A DNA stretch of 64,000 nucleotides. Origin: Cryptomeria japonica (taxonomy: Eukaryota > Streptophyta > Pinopsida > Cupressales > Cupressaceae). The position numbers and the translations under genes were made by a program. The stretch spans positions 473,788,157-473,852,156 of the forward strand of contig NC_081412.1 in assembly GCF_030272615.1 (NCBI RefSeq), given 5' to 3'. A model generated the notes under the pieces. It did not search any database, had not been told where the DNA came from, and saw only the letters and a program-made list of their open reading frames with translations. Shown here piece after piece: positions 55,114 through 64,000 of this stretch. Each line of letters opens with the position of its first letter. The stretch's first letter is position 1.

Positions 55114-55166
55114 ACTCTAGAAGGGTGGCCATAGTATCCTTACTACAACATTTTGGTATACTTAGA

Positions 55167-55620
<454 letters not shown>

Positions 55621-56490
55621 ACCTGAATATATGATTGATTTCTATTTTCCGAGTCCTTAACTATCATTAGGTAGGAGGTGCCAGGGGTGTTTCAGTCGTG
55701 GTAAGAGGTGACTGGTAAATGTCTGATTTCACTATTCTGACAGTAGCAGGCTAGTCCTCCAATGCATGAATGCAATGCATGTAAACGGTGATAAGTCTGC
55801 CCTAGACAATGAAGGGATAGAACTCAATGCAATTTAAATCTCTTCTTGTAAGGATTAGCTGGGACTGCCAGGCGTTATGTCCTGGAGCCATGGTGACTGG
55901 TTTTTTAACACTTGGTTCTCTAGTTCCTACATTTCGGTTAGAGATGGTAACAACTCTAACTGTGGTCATCAGCCTTGTTTTTAAAATGGGACAGTTTATG
56001 CTGGTTTCTGTATCGATGTTTGCATGTTAGTAGAGGTTGTATCAGAATTGCTTAGCATCCCACATAGTTTGTTTTTGAGGTACCCTGGATCCTTTGTGTG
56101 GTTTTTCTTTCGGGTTTCTTCCAAATGTTTGAGGTATGGGTGACTGATTTATGGGGTGGTTTTGAGGAGGGCAGTAAAGGTAATCCAAGATTTAGATATG
56201 GATTCAGATTTTAGCTGGTTCTATTTACAATAAAGCTCTGGACCATTTTTCGGTTCTTCTGTGGTTTCACTTCTTTTCCCAGGCCTATTTTTTTTCTATG
56301 TGCATCTATATACTCTCAGGATCATGGCAGTTTCAATGATAGATTATTGTGCATATTGGCTTTTAAAGACATAGACATATGCATAAGAAAATATTGATTT
56401 TTTATGTTCAGGTTTTGGTGAACTGATTTTTGAAGAATTTAATGTATTTAAGTATGTGATAGAAATTGATTCTTTCCAGATGTAGGCAGA

Positions 56491-56569
56491 ATTGTAGCCT
56501 GGATAATCTCTTAATTTGAAACCCAACAGGTTAGGAGGGTTTCAAGCTAAGGGATATCCAGGCTACAAT
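56491..56569 (+). repeat. long inverted repeat (hairpin) in LINE 3' UTR
   Basis: The arm ATTGTAGCCTGGATA... (56491-56524) is complementary to ...TATCCAGGCTACAAT (56537-56569). Pairing is about 33 bp with a few mismatches, and the loop is 12 bases (AACAGGTTAGGA). Confidence 0.88.
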
Positions 56570-57025
56570 CCTCTAACATTATTTGAAAGATGTTATTATT
56601 CTCTGAATGATCGATGCAATTTATTAAGTTTACTATGCTACTAACAATTTGGCAAAGTATGTCGCTAAGATTTTGCAGATTCGGAAAACAGGACAAAGTT
56701 TATGCTCAAAGCATATGTGGATTTGCCACATATGAGAAGATGGATCCAGCCGGATTGTGCTGAATGATATTATGTACGGACAGAATCTTAAAGGTCTTAT
56801 TATGTCTGCCTACATCCTCAGATGAGGAATTGTAAAAATGTACAGTTATATATAATTTCTGATTCCAGAAGGGATCTGGGCTAGACCGGAGGTTTTCTTA
56901 TCTCCATTCTTTCCTACCGGTGCCCACACTGAATGGAGATGTAATATTTAAAAAAAATATAAAAAATAATAATAAAATGTTGGCTACGGCCTTTTATCGA
57001 TCTAAAAAAATATAGATGAGTAGGA

Positions 57026-57300
57026 GGCATTATTTCTCGACCTTAATTTGACTATGAAACATGGTATCAAATTGTCAAGAGTTTTTGGTGATTCAAAATT
57101 AATTATTTCACAAGTCAGAATAAAATACTCCTTAAAGCACAAGAGATTAATGAAGTATAAGTTCTAGTGGGATACTTTGGAACTCTTTGATTATTTCTTC
57201 ATAGAAGAATTGGAGAGGTCAAAGAATGTAATGACAAAATTTTTAGCCAACATATTTTTGAGAAGTAATGGTATTACATTGATAGGGATATCCAAGGTGG
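57026..57300 (+). pseudogene. gypsy RNase H-like domain, second part
   Basis: Continues the domain split by the LINE: EALFLDLNLTMKHGIKL, SRVFGDSKLIISQVRIKYS, FDYFFIEELERSKN and TKFLANIFLR. The aspartate of VFGDS is retained. It precedes the reverse transcriptase, not the usual place after it. Confidence 0.8.
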
Positions 57301-58450
57301 AAATCAAGACAAGGCCTCTGTATTAGAGAATACTTGTAGTTAGCAAGTATTCAATGATGATGTTGATTTGTTGAGATTCCTCTAATACATAGATGTGTAC
57401 CATACATAAGAGATTGAATTCAATGATTTGTGGAATTTTTGGATGGTAAAGAGACTATATTTGGGAATGAAGTAATTCAGTTAAAGGCCAACAAAATTCC
57501 CAAAGGACTAGTTTCTCTCGAAAGAGTTTTTGATAATAATGATAATATCTTATTGAAACCCACACCAATTTATAAAGAGAATACAAAGGATGTTAACCTA
57601 GAGACTGAGGCTTCCTCTGAAAAGGTTTATATTAGATAGAATATTAGTCCTAAAATTAGAACAATGCTTATAACCTTGTTAAGGAAATATAAGCATGTAT
57701 TTTATTGGTCTTATGATGACTTGAAAGCCTATAGAGAGGATTTGTTCCAACATGAAATCCCTCTAACAAAATGCCAAGCCCTTTAGGTAGAACCGAATAT
57801 CAATTAACCCAACATTAGGACCCAAGATGCAAGAAGAACTAATGAACTTAAGAGATGGTTGAATCACTAAGCTGATTATACATTCCATAGGGGTCTCAAA
57901 TTTGGTGCCTAAAAGGAAGAAGAATGTAGATATAAGGCTATGTGTATCTTTAAAAAAAATTAACATAGATTCATTAATAGATAATTAGCCACTACCTAAC
58001 ATGGAAGCAATGTTACAAAAGTTACAAGGTGTGAATTGTTATTTATGATAAATGGCTTCTTTCGGTACAACCAATTGAAGTTTAAATAATTAGAGAAATA
58101 TAAGATAGTCTTTAGTACTCCATTAGGGAAATATGTATATATCAGGGTTCTATTTGGATTAACCAATGCTAGAGAAACATTTCAAAGAGCTATGTATGTT
58201 GCTTTCTCTAGTTAAATTGATATTATTATGGTTGTTATTAAGATGATTTAATTGTTTCTCAAAGAAAGTTGAAGATAATTGTATGCATCTTGAAAAAAAT
58301 CTTTACTAGGGCTCTAGAGTATGGGATATCCCTTAACCCTAAGAAATGCACATTTTGTATAACAAAAGGCAAGCTTCTAGGCCATATTGTATCTAAGGAT
58401 GGTATCAATATTGATCGCGAGGGGGTAACAACTATTAAAAAAGTTCTCAT
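57301..58450 (+). pseudogene. Ty3/gypsy reverse transcriptase, decayed
   Basis: The linker GNEVIQLKANKIPKGLVSLE (57460-57640) leads to KYKHVFYWSYDDLKAY and to broken reverse transcriptase blocks: DIRLCVSLKKIN, LPNMEAMLQKLQGVN, STPLGKYVYIRVLFGLTN, ETFQRAMYVAF and EYGISLNPKKCTFCITKGK, then LLGHIVSKDGINIDREGV. The catalytic Y-x-DD region is unreadable around 58215-58255. Many stops and shifts make this a clear relic. A stop at 57637 ends the best open part. Confidence 0.85.
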
Positions 58451-59170
58451 CCCTTAGATAGTTAAAGCAATATTTTTTTGCCAAATCAACTTTGGGAGAA
58501 GATTCATTTTAAATTTTGTAGAGATTGTTAAGGCAATTTCAAAGATGTTGAAGAAAAATGCAAAAATCATGTGGGATGATAATGCAATTGATATTTTTTT
58601 AGAAATAAAGAGAGCAATCAAAGAAGTTCCAGTGCTAAAATTACCTAATTTCAATAAGCCTTCTCAAGTGTTTCATGTAGTTTATTTCATATTGTTGCAA
58701 CAATGGTGTCATAGAAAAATAATGAGGGTTTTAATAAACCCATAGAATTCTTTGGTAAGTCCTTGCAAGCTATAGAGTTGAAATATGGTATTGTAGAAAA
58801 TCTGACCTATGCTTAAATAGTCAAAGATGTGAAGAGATTTAGACCCTATCTTGTGGGAGAAAAGGTAATAGCATATGTACCAAACAAAACTGTTAAGACA
58901 TCTTTGTTCAACTAGAAGTTATTGGCTAAAGATGTAGATGGATCAACAAGATCCAAAAAGTTTAACATTGATATTCAAACCATTAAGCTGGTAAGCGGAT
59001 AAGGACTTGTTAAGTTAATGGCAGAGACAACTCTTGAGGCCACTCAAGTGAACATGATTGAAAAAGAATTTGGTGAAGTTTTTAGTTTACAAATATTTCC
59101 ATGGTATGCCAATATTGAACATTACTTAAGGCACTTTTAAGTTGTTTAGAAGGCTTTATTGACAATAAAA
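58451..59170 (+). pseudogene. gypsy reverse transcriptase thumb and RNase H, decayed
   Basis: 58470-58745 gives FFCQINFGRRFILNFVEIVK, KAISKMLKKNAKIMWDDNA, IKRAIKEVPVLKLPNF, the connection between reverse transcriptase and RNase H. The remainder up to 59170 keeps words such as RFRPYLVGEKV but no catalytic block that I can identify. Confidence 0.7.
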
Positions 59171-60300
59171 AAGGACATTGAAATTACAAGCTCTCAAGTA
59201 TGTGTTTGTAAATGGATATTTTTATTGGAAGAATAGTGGTGGTGTTCTACTATTTTTCCTAGATGAGTATAAAGCTAAGAAAGTATTGAAGGAAATGCTT
59301 GAAGGAGTGTGGAACCCCTTTCACAACCAAAACAACTGCTCACAAAGTTCTTACTATAGGTTATAATTGGCCTACCCTTTTTGCTAATGGTTATTAAATG
59401 ATAAACAATGGTCATAAAATGGTAAAAGGGTATGAGGCATGCCAAAAGTTCTCTAGAAAGATAAAACATTGAGGTGCCTTTCCTCTTAGACATATTCAGA
59501 GTGAAGCCCCTTTTCATTAATGGGGCATAGACTTTATTGGCGAATTCAATGAGAATTCTACTAGGAGATATAAGTGGATTCTAGTCGCCTCTAACTACTT
59601 TAGAAAATGGATTGAAGTTATTTCCACAAGGAAGGTCATAAGAAAAGTAGTCATTGATTTCATTATGGACAATATTATTACCAAGTTTGAGTATCGGTGA
59701 GATTGATCATGGATAATGTTATACATGCTTTAGGCCTAAAGAGTTCATTTATTTTTTCAACTCATATGGTATTGATGTGTCAAATTCTTCACCATATCAC
59801 TCATAAGGGAATGGACAAGCTAGGACTAGTAACAAGAGTCTTAAAAAGATCATTAGGAGGATGTTAGGTTATAATAAGAAAGCTTGGGATTCAAAGTTGA
59901 GACTTGCACTATGGGCTAATATGGCCACTATGAAAAAGGCTGACCTACTTGTAAAGTACCATTTGAGTTAGTCTATGGAGTTGATGCCACATTACTAGTA
60001 AATAACTTGTTGCCTGTGTACAAGTTCAATCAAGAGAATGGTTAAGAAATTTATGATCCTATTGAGGATAGAATCAATCAAATAACTAAATTAGATGAGA
60101 TCAGAAGAGATGCATAGAAGAATAATATCAAGTTGCAATAACAAGCCAAGATTTTGTTTGATAAAAGATATTCTAATAATTTTTTGGGGTGGATGACTTG
60201 GTCATTATGTGGAATGCCAAGACACAAGGCAAGAGAAAAAATGGAAATTTTGAAGCCCTTTCATTAGGCCCTTACCTCATTATAGAGCTACATGGGCAAG
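59171..60300 (+). pseudogene. Ty3/gypsy integrase, decayed
   Basis: 59500-59690 reads GIDFIGEFNEN, RRYKWILVASNYFRKWIEV and VIDFIMDNIITKFEY (the first catalytic aspartate is in the GIDFIG block). Near 59960, CKVPFELVYGVDATLLVNN is the end of the integrase core. About 60180-60300 holds a broken C-terminal region (SLGPYLIIELHGQDSY). Numerous stops are present. Confidence 0.8.
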
Positions 60301-60512
60301 ATTCATATTTCCCATGAAATTTGAATGGTGCATGGACAATTCTTGAAGAAATTATTTGCTGGATCCAAATCCATGCACATTTGTACATATGTATATTAAG
60401 GTCTAGTCTTGTATGTATAGTTTCCTTTTCTACTTTCTTGTTTGGGTTGTTTTGTTTGTTTTTATCTAGTTTAGCCCCCAAATATTTAAATCATCATGTT
60501 GATCTTGCTATC
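60301..60512. other. junction between gypsy and copia elements
   Basis: No feature seen. The 3' LTR of the gypsy element was not recognised. Confidence 0.4.
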
Positions 60513-60862
60513 TGAAAAAGTTGAGAAAGTACAACTTCTAAGATTCCAAAAGCATCTGCAAGCAAAATACTTGTCACAAGAGAAGATTGGAGACAAAACA
60601 CAAAAAAGGCTCTGAAGAAAAGATTATCTTTTTAGAGAGGGAATTGAAAAAGAAAAGTTACAATACAATCCTTATGACAGGAGACTAGAAAACCTAAAGA
60701 TGTGCAACCCTAAAGAAACCCTAAAGGGATAAATAGTATTTAATAATTAGAATAACTATTAAATACCTACAATATTATTAAATGGCTAGGTTTAGCTTAA
60801 GCGAAGAGTATACTAGACTAATAATTAAATAAATATTTATTAGCTAATACAAGATAACTCTA
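60513..60862 (-). repeat. probable 3' LTR of the right-edge copia element
   Basis: On the - strand, TTAGAGTTATCTTGTATTAG follows a GGTGGGGGG polypurine tract and leads through TTAGGGTTTCTTTAGGGTTG to CTCAACTTTTTCA. The 5' LTR is outside the window, so the ends are estimates. The first base pair of the usual TG is not clear. Confidence 0.5.
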
Positions 60863-60878
60863 ACCCCCCACCTTAAGA
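60863..60878 (-). other. polypurine tract of the right-edge copia element
   Basis: On the - strand AACCTTAAGGTGGGGGG-type sequence precedes the LTR start. It corresponds to CCCCCCACCTTAAG on the + strand. A second purine run, TTGGGGGGG near 61115, lies closer to the coding end. Confidence 0.5.
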
Positions 60879-60983
60879 TGAACTTAGGGAGTAGCTAAAA
60901 ACACTAAATGTAGGAAAGCAAAATGCAACTACAAGAAGAAGGCAAATTTGGATCCCAACAACAAGGCCTGATGAGGTACCCAA

Positions 60984-61615
60984 TCACAACCAAATCTCTA
61001 TGAAATAGAGAAATAGAGAAAACCACACGGGAAAAAACTCTACTCCAAAAAGAGATGGGAAAAGCATGCAAAAACGAACATGAAGGAAGGAAGGCCTCAA
61101 TGAGACCCCCCCAAGGACAACTTCCTTCACCACAAGCATAGAGAGAAACTGAAGATAGTGCAGAGATGCAAAAGGTTTAGTGAAGATGTCAGCAACCTGC
61201 TCCTCTGTAGGAATGTACTCCAAGATGAGAAAGCCATCCTGAATCAACTATTTGATGAAGTGCACGTGGAGCTCAATGTGTTTAGACCTCTGGTGCTCCA
61301 GTGGGTTATGGGAAAGGTGAATGGATCTGTGATTGTCACACCTAAGAATAGTGGTACTCTCAGGAGGAAACCCAAACTCGGTCATCAACTACTGAAGCCA
61401 TAAAACCTCTTGACTAGCTAACGCCGCTGTTTGGTACTCAGCCTTTGTAGATGATAATGCAATAGCAGACTACTTCTTGCAAGACCATGTGATAAGACTA
61501 GACCAAGGCAAAAAACAAAGCTAAAAGTAGACTTCTGATCTTGAGCATCACCAGCCCAATCTGAGTCAGTGAAGCCAACAATGTGAGGGGATCCTGAAGT
61601 ATAGTGAATGCCAAA
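60984..61615 (-). pseudogene. copia RNase H, decayed
   Basis: On the - strand the start of the 60984-61247 frame gives LILEYIPTEEQVADIFTKP, the end of copia RNase H. The part nearer 61550 shows a broken ...GFTDSDWAGD block. Frames are interrupted between them, and the element's coding part ends at about 61170. Confidence 0.8.
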
Positions 61616-62407
61616 CTATGTAGTTCCCCGAATGTACCTCAAAATACGTTTGGCTTCTTGCCAATGGCTCTCATGAGGATCATGGGAGAACCAAGAGATA
61701 AGACCAACCAAAAAAGAAATTTCCAGGTGGGTATGGGTCAGGTACAACAAACTGCCAACCAACTGCCTATATAAGGTAGAATCCACAAAAGATGTAGAAC
61801 AAGTGGTAGGAAAAAAAAAACCTAACTGAAATGGTGTGAGAGTAGGCTTGCAAGTAAGCATGTCAAATCTATAAAGCATATAAAGAGCATACTTCTACTG
61901 AAGTATGGAAATCCCATCAGAAGACTGAATAACCCGTAGGCCCAAAAAATAGTGCAGATGGCCAAGATCTATCATCTCAAATTGCTCCATCAAGGCTCAC
62001 TGAATATCTTGAATCAAGGAGGATGAGCTACCAGTAATGATAAGATCAACATAGAGCACAAGAATAACTATATCATCCCCCTGACACTGAATGTAGACTA
62101 TAGGATTAGAATGACAACATGTAAAGAGTGTGTAAAGCAAGGAGTCCATCTTCTCATACCAGGCCCGAGGAGCCTGTTTGAGACCATATAATGAACGTCG
62201 AAGTCTGCAAACCAAAGAGGAATCCTGCACAAATCCCCGAGGCTGCTCCATATAGATCTCCTCACGAAGGTCTCCATGCAAGAAAGCACTCTTCACATCC
62301 ATCTGAAAAATGGTCCATCCCTGTGAAGCTACCAAAGAAAGTACAAAGTGAATAGAATTCATCTTGGTGACAAGAGAAAAGGTCTCGGAGTAATCAATAG
62401 CCTCCAC
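61616..62407 (-). pseudogene. copia reverse transcriptase, decayed
   Basis: The - strand reads [63 protein letters not shown], then LVLYVDLIITGSS and LYRQLVGSLLYLTHTHLE. The YVDD active site reads YVDL, losing one catalytic aspartate. Stops lie between 61880 and 61996, and at 62408. Confidence 0.9.
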
Positions 62408-63136
62408 CTAAGAAAACCCCTTTGCAACAAGACAAGCCTTATACTTATTAATAGAACCATCTATAGCATACTTGGTACGATACACCCACTTACACCAAAC
62501 CAACTTCCTGCCCTTCAAAAGAGAACAAAGATCCCAAGTATGATTCTTCATCAAAGAAGAATACTCCTCATCCATGGCCCTATCCCACTTTGGGTGACAT
62601 GTCGCCTCTAAAAATTTCTAAGGATCATCCCAAATGGAATGACTCAGAAGACTAGAACTAGATGTCTGTGCAAGAGTACGATGAGTGTTAGTAGGATCAC
62701 CTGCCAGAGAACCAACAACATCAACTATAAACCGAGCCCACTTGGGCAAAGGCTGAGCAGCGAGTGGTGGTGGTGGTGGTGGTGATGGTGGCGATGAAGG
62801 TGGATCATCATCTACATCATCCTCAAGGAAGAAGGAATCCTCAAAATATGAAGAGGGAGGAGGAGGCAGTGAGGGAGAAGCTGTTGATGGAGAATCCATC
62901 TGAGGTAGGCACTCATCAAACTGGACATCCTACCTAAACAAGACCTCTCTAGAATTAGGATCAAACAACCTGTACACCTTAATATCCTCATAGTAGCCAA
63001 CAAAAATGAGTGGTCGACTCTTCCTCTCTATGACTTTCCTTTGAGCATCTAGAATAAATTCCCAAGCCTCACTACCAAAAACTCAAAATGAAGAAACATC
63101 GAGCCTGACATGGGACCAAGCCTCCTTAGGAGTCAA
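62408..63136 (-). pseudogene. copia region between integrase and reverse transcriptase
   Basis: The - strand reads KVIERKSRPLIFVGYYEDI (integrase C-terminus), then a Pro/Ser/Asp-rich linker at 62618-62899 (SPPSPPPPPPLAAQPLPKW), then KWDRAMDEEYSSLMKN, CKWVYRTKYAIDGSINKY, the beginning of the reverse transcriptase. Stops lie at both ends of the linker frame. Such variable proline-rich linkers are usual in copia polyproteins. Confidence 0.85.
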
Positions 63137-64000
63137 CTAGCGCAATGCCTTATGAGGCATCTGATTATGAATATAAGCGGTACAATTAACTGCCTCAGCC
63201 CAAAAAATAGGCTTCATAGAATGTGACTGAAGCATACAATTGGCCATCTCCCTTAGTGTTCTGTTATTTCTCTCAGCAACACCATTCTGCTGAGGGGTGT
63301 GAGGAATTGATAACTGAGGCTGCAAACCATGCTCTGTGCAAAAATCTTTAAAATCCTGATTCACATATTCTCTCCCATTATCTGTGCATATCCTATTTAT
63401 AGAAAGACCAGACTGCTTCTCTATAAATGTCTTAAAGACTTGAAATGAATCAAAGACACCAAACTTGTACTAAAGAAAGTACACCCATGTGCATCTGGAG
63501 AAGTCATCAATAAAAGTGAGGACATACTTGGACCCTGAAAAGGAGGGAGTTAGAAATGACATAAGATCACCGTGGATCAAATCCAAGGGTTCCTTAGCAT
63601 GGGTGGCTCTTCTTGTAGGAAAATGATCATGGTGATGCTTTCTAAGTGCACAACCTTGACATACACCATGAGTATAGGATATCTGAGGGAGCCCAATAAC
63701 AAGTGCCTGTGTGCTCATCTATTGTAATTATCTATAGTTGACATACCCAAAATGCTCATGCCACAGTCTGTTCACACAATCTACATGTGCTACAAGAGAA
63801 ACACCTCAACCATCTAGACTCGCAAAGCCATCAAAATGATATAATCAAGAATCAGGATCAACACTGCCAGTAGCCACAACCAAATCAGGATCATGAAGCT
63901 CTCAAATAACTACATCATGTGGTGAGAACTCAATCATTTTGCTAGAGCCAGAATGACAAATCTAATAAACAGAGAGGAGGTTCATGGAAATATCAAGAAC
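63137..64000 (-). pseudogene. copia integrase core, catalytic residues kept
   Basis: On the - strand: GVCQGCALRKHHHDHFP (zinc-binding pre-integrase), LDLIHGDLMSFLTPSFSG and TFIDDFSRCTWVYFL, ICTDNGREYVNQDF, and TPQQNGVAERNNRTLRE. The D-D-E residues are all present. A stop near 63468 and others near 63718 interrupt it. The element continues past the right edge of the window toward its gag. Confidence 0.88.

Overview
The window looks like intergenic DNA from a large plant nuclear genome. No cellular housekeeping gene, rRNA or tRNA was found. Nearly everything recognisable is a transposable element, and many are inserted into one another. The plant assignment is firm: Ty1/copia and Ty3/gypsy elements, a CACTA transposon, a plant L1-type LINE, and plant mobile domain (PMD) and pentatricopeptide repeat (PPR) gene pieces. 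The style (long spacers, old decayed elements, large non-autonomous LTR elements) suggests a gymnosperm such as a conifer, but that is only an impression.

Layout. 1-2694 is the 3' part of a decayed + strand copia element and the start of its 3' LTR. That LTR appears to be split by a roughly 27 kb CACTA transposon (2695-29769) and to resume at 29770. The CACTA element carries an antisense PPR fragment, a decayed TNP2-type transposase gene (17051-19251), a decayed SET-domain gene (19974-20750) and a short-exon gene ending at 23655 that resembles the second CACTA gene. Inside it sits a complete 10.7 kb LTR retrotransposon (3867-14586) with 804 bp LTRs and a perfect GTTAC target duplication. That element has an intact gag, a protease frame with several stops, no reverse transcriptase, the extreme C-terminus of an integrase, and an antisense PMD gene remnant near its 3' LTR.

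30101-32749 is a decayed - strand copia element. 33622-35726 is a short - strand LTR element. 35740-36092 looks like the 3' tail of a LINE. 37021-39107 is a short copia-like element whose right LTR was hit by a 373 bp miniature LTR element. 39780-42534 is a - strand gypsy fragment, closely related to the deletion element above, with a G-patch-like domain after the protease. 43090-46480 is a satellite-like array of about 20 bp inverted units, interrupted by a 777 bp solo LTR.

47462-60300 is a decayed + strand gypsy element. Its RNase H-like domain lies between protease and reverse transcriptase and is split by a nearly intact 7.9 kb LINE (49101-57008, 17 bp target duplication). 60513-64000 is a - strand copia element running off the right edge.

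The elements relate to each other as hosts and parasites of transposition rather than as a pathway. The most unusual points are the cargo (SET, PPR, antisense PMD), the pairing of a gag-intact deletion derivative with a piece of its likely autonomous relative in the same window, and a run of premature stops that could each be explained by a single C-to-T change.
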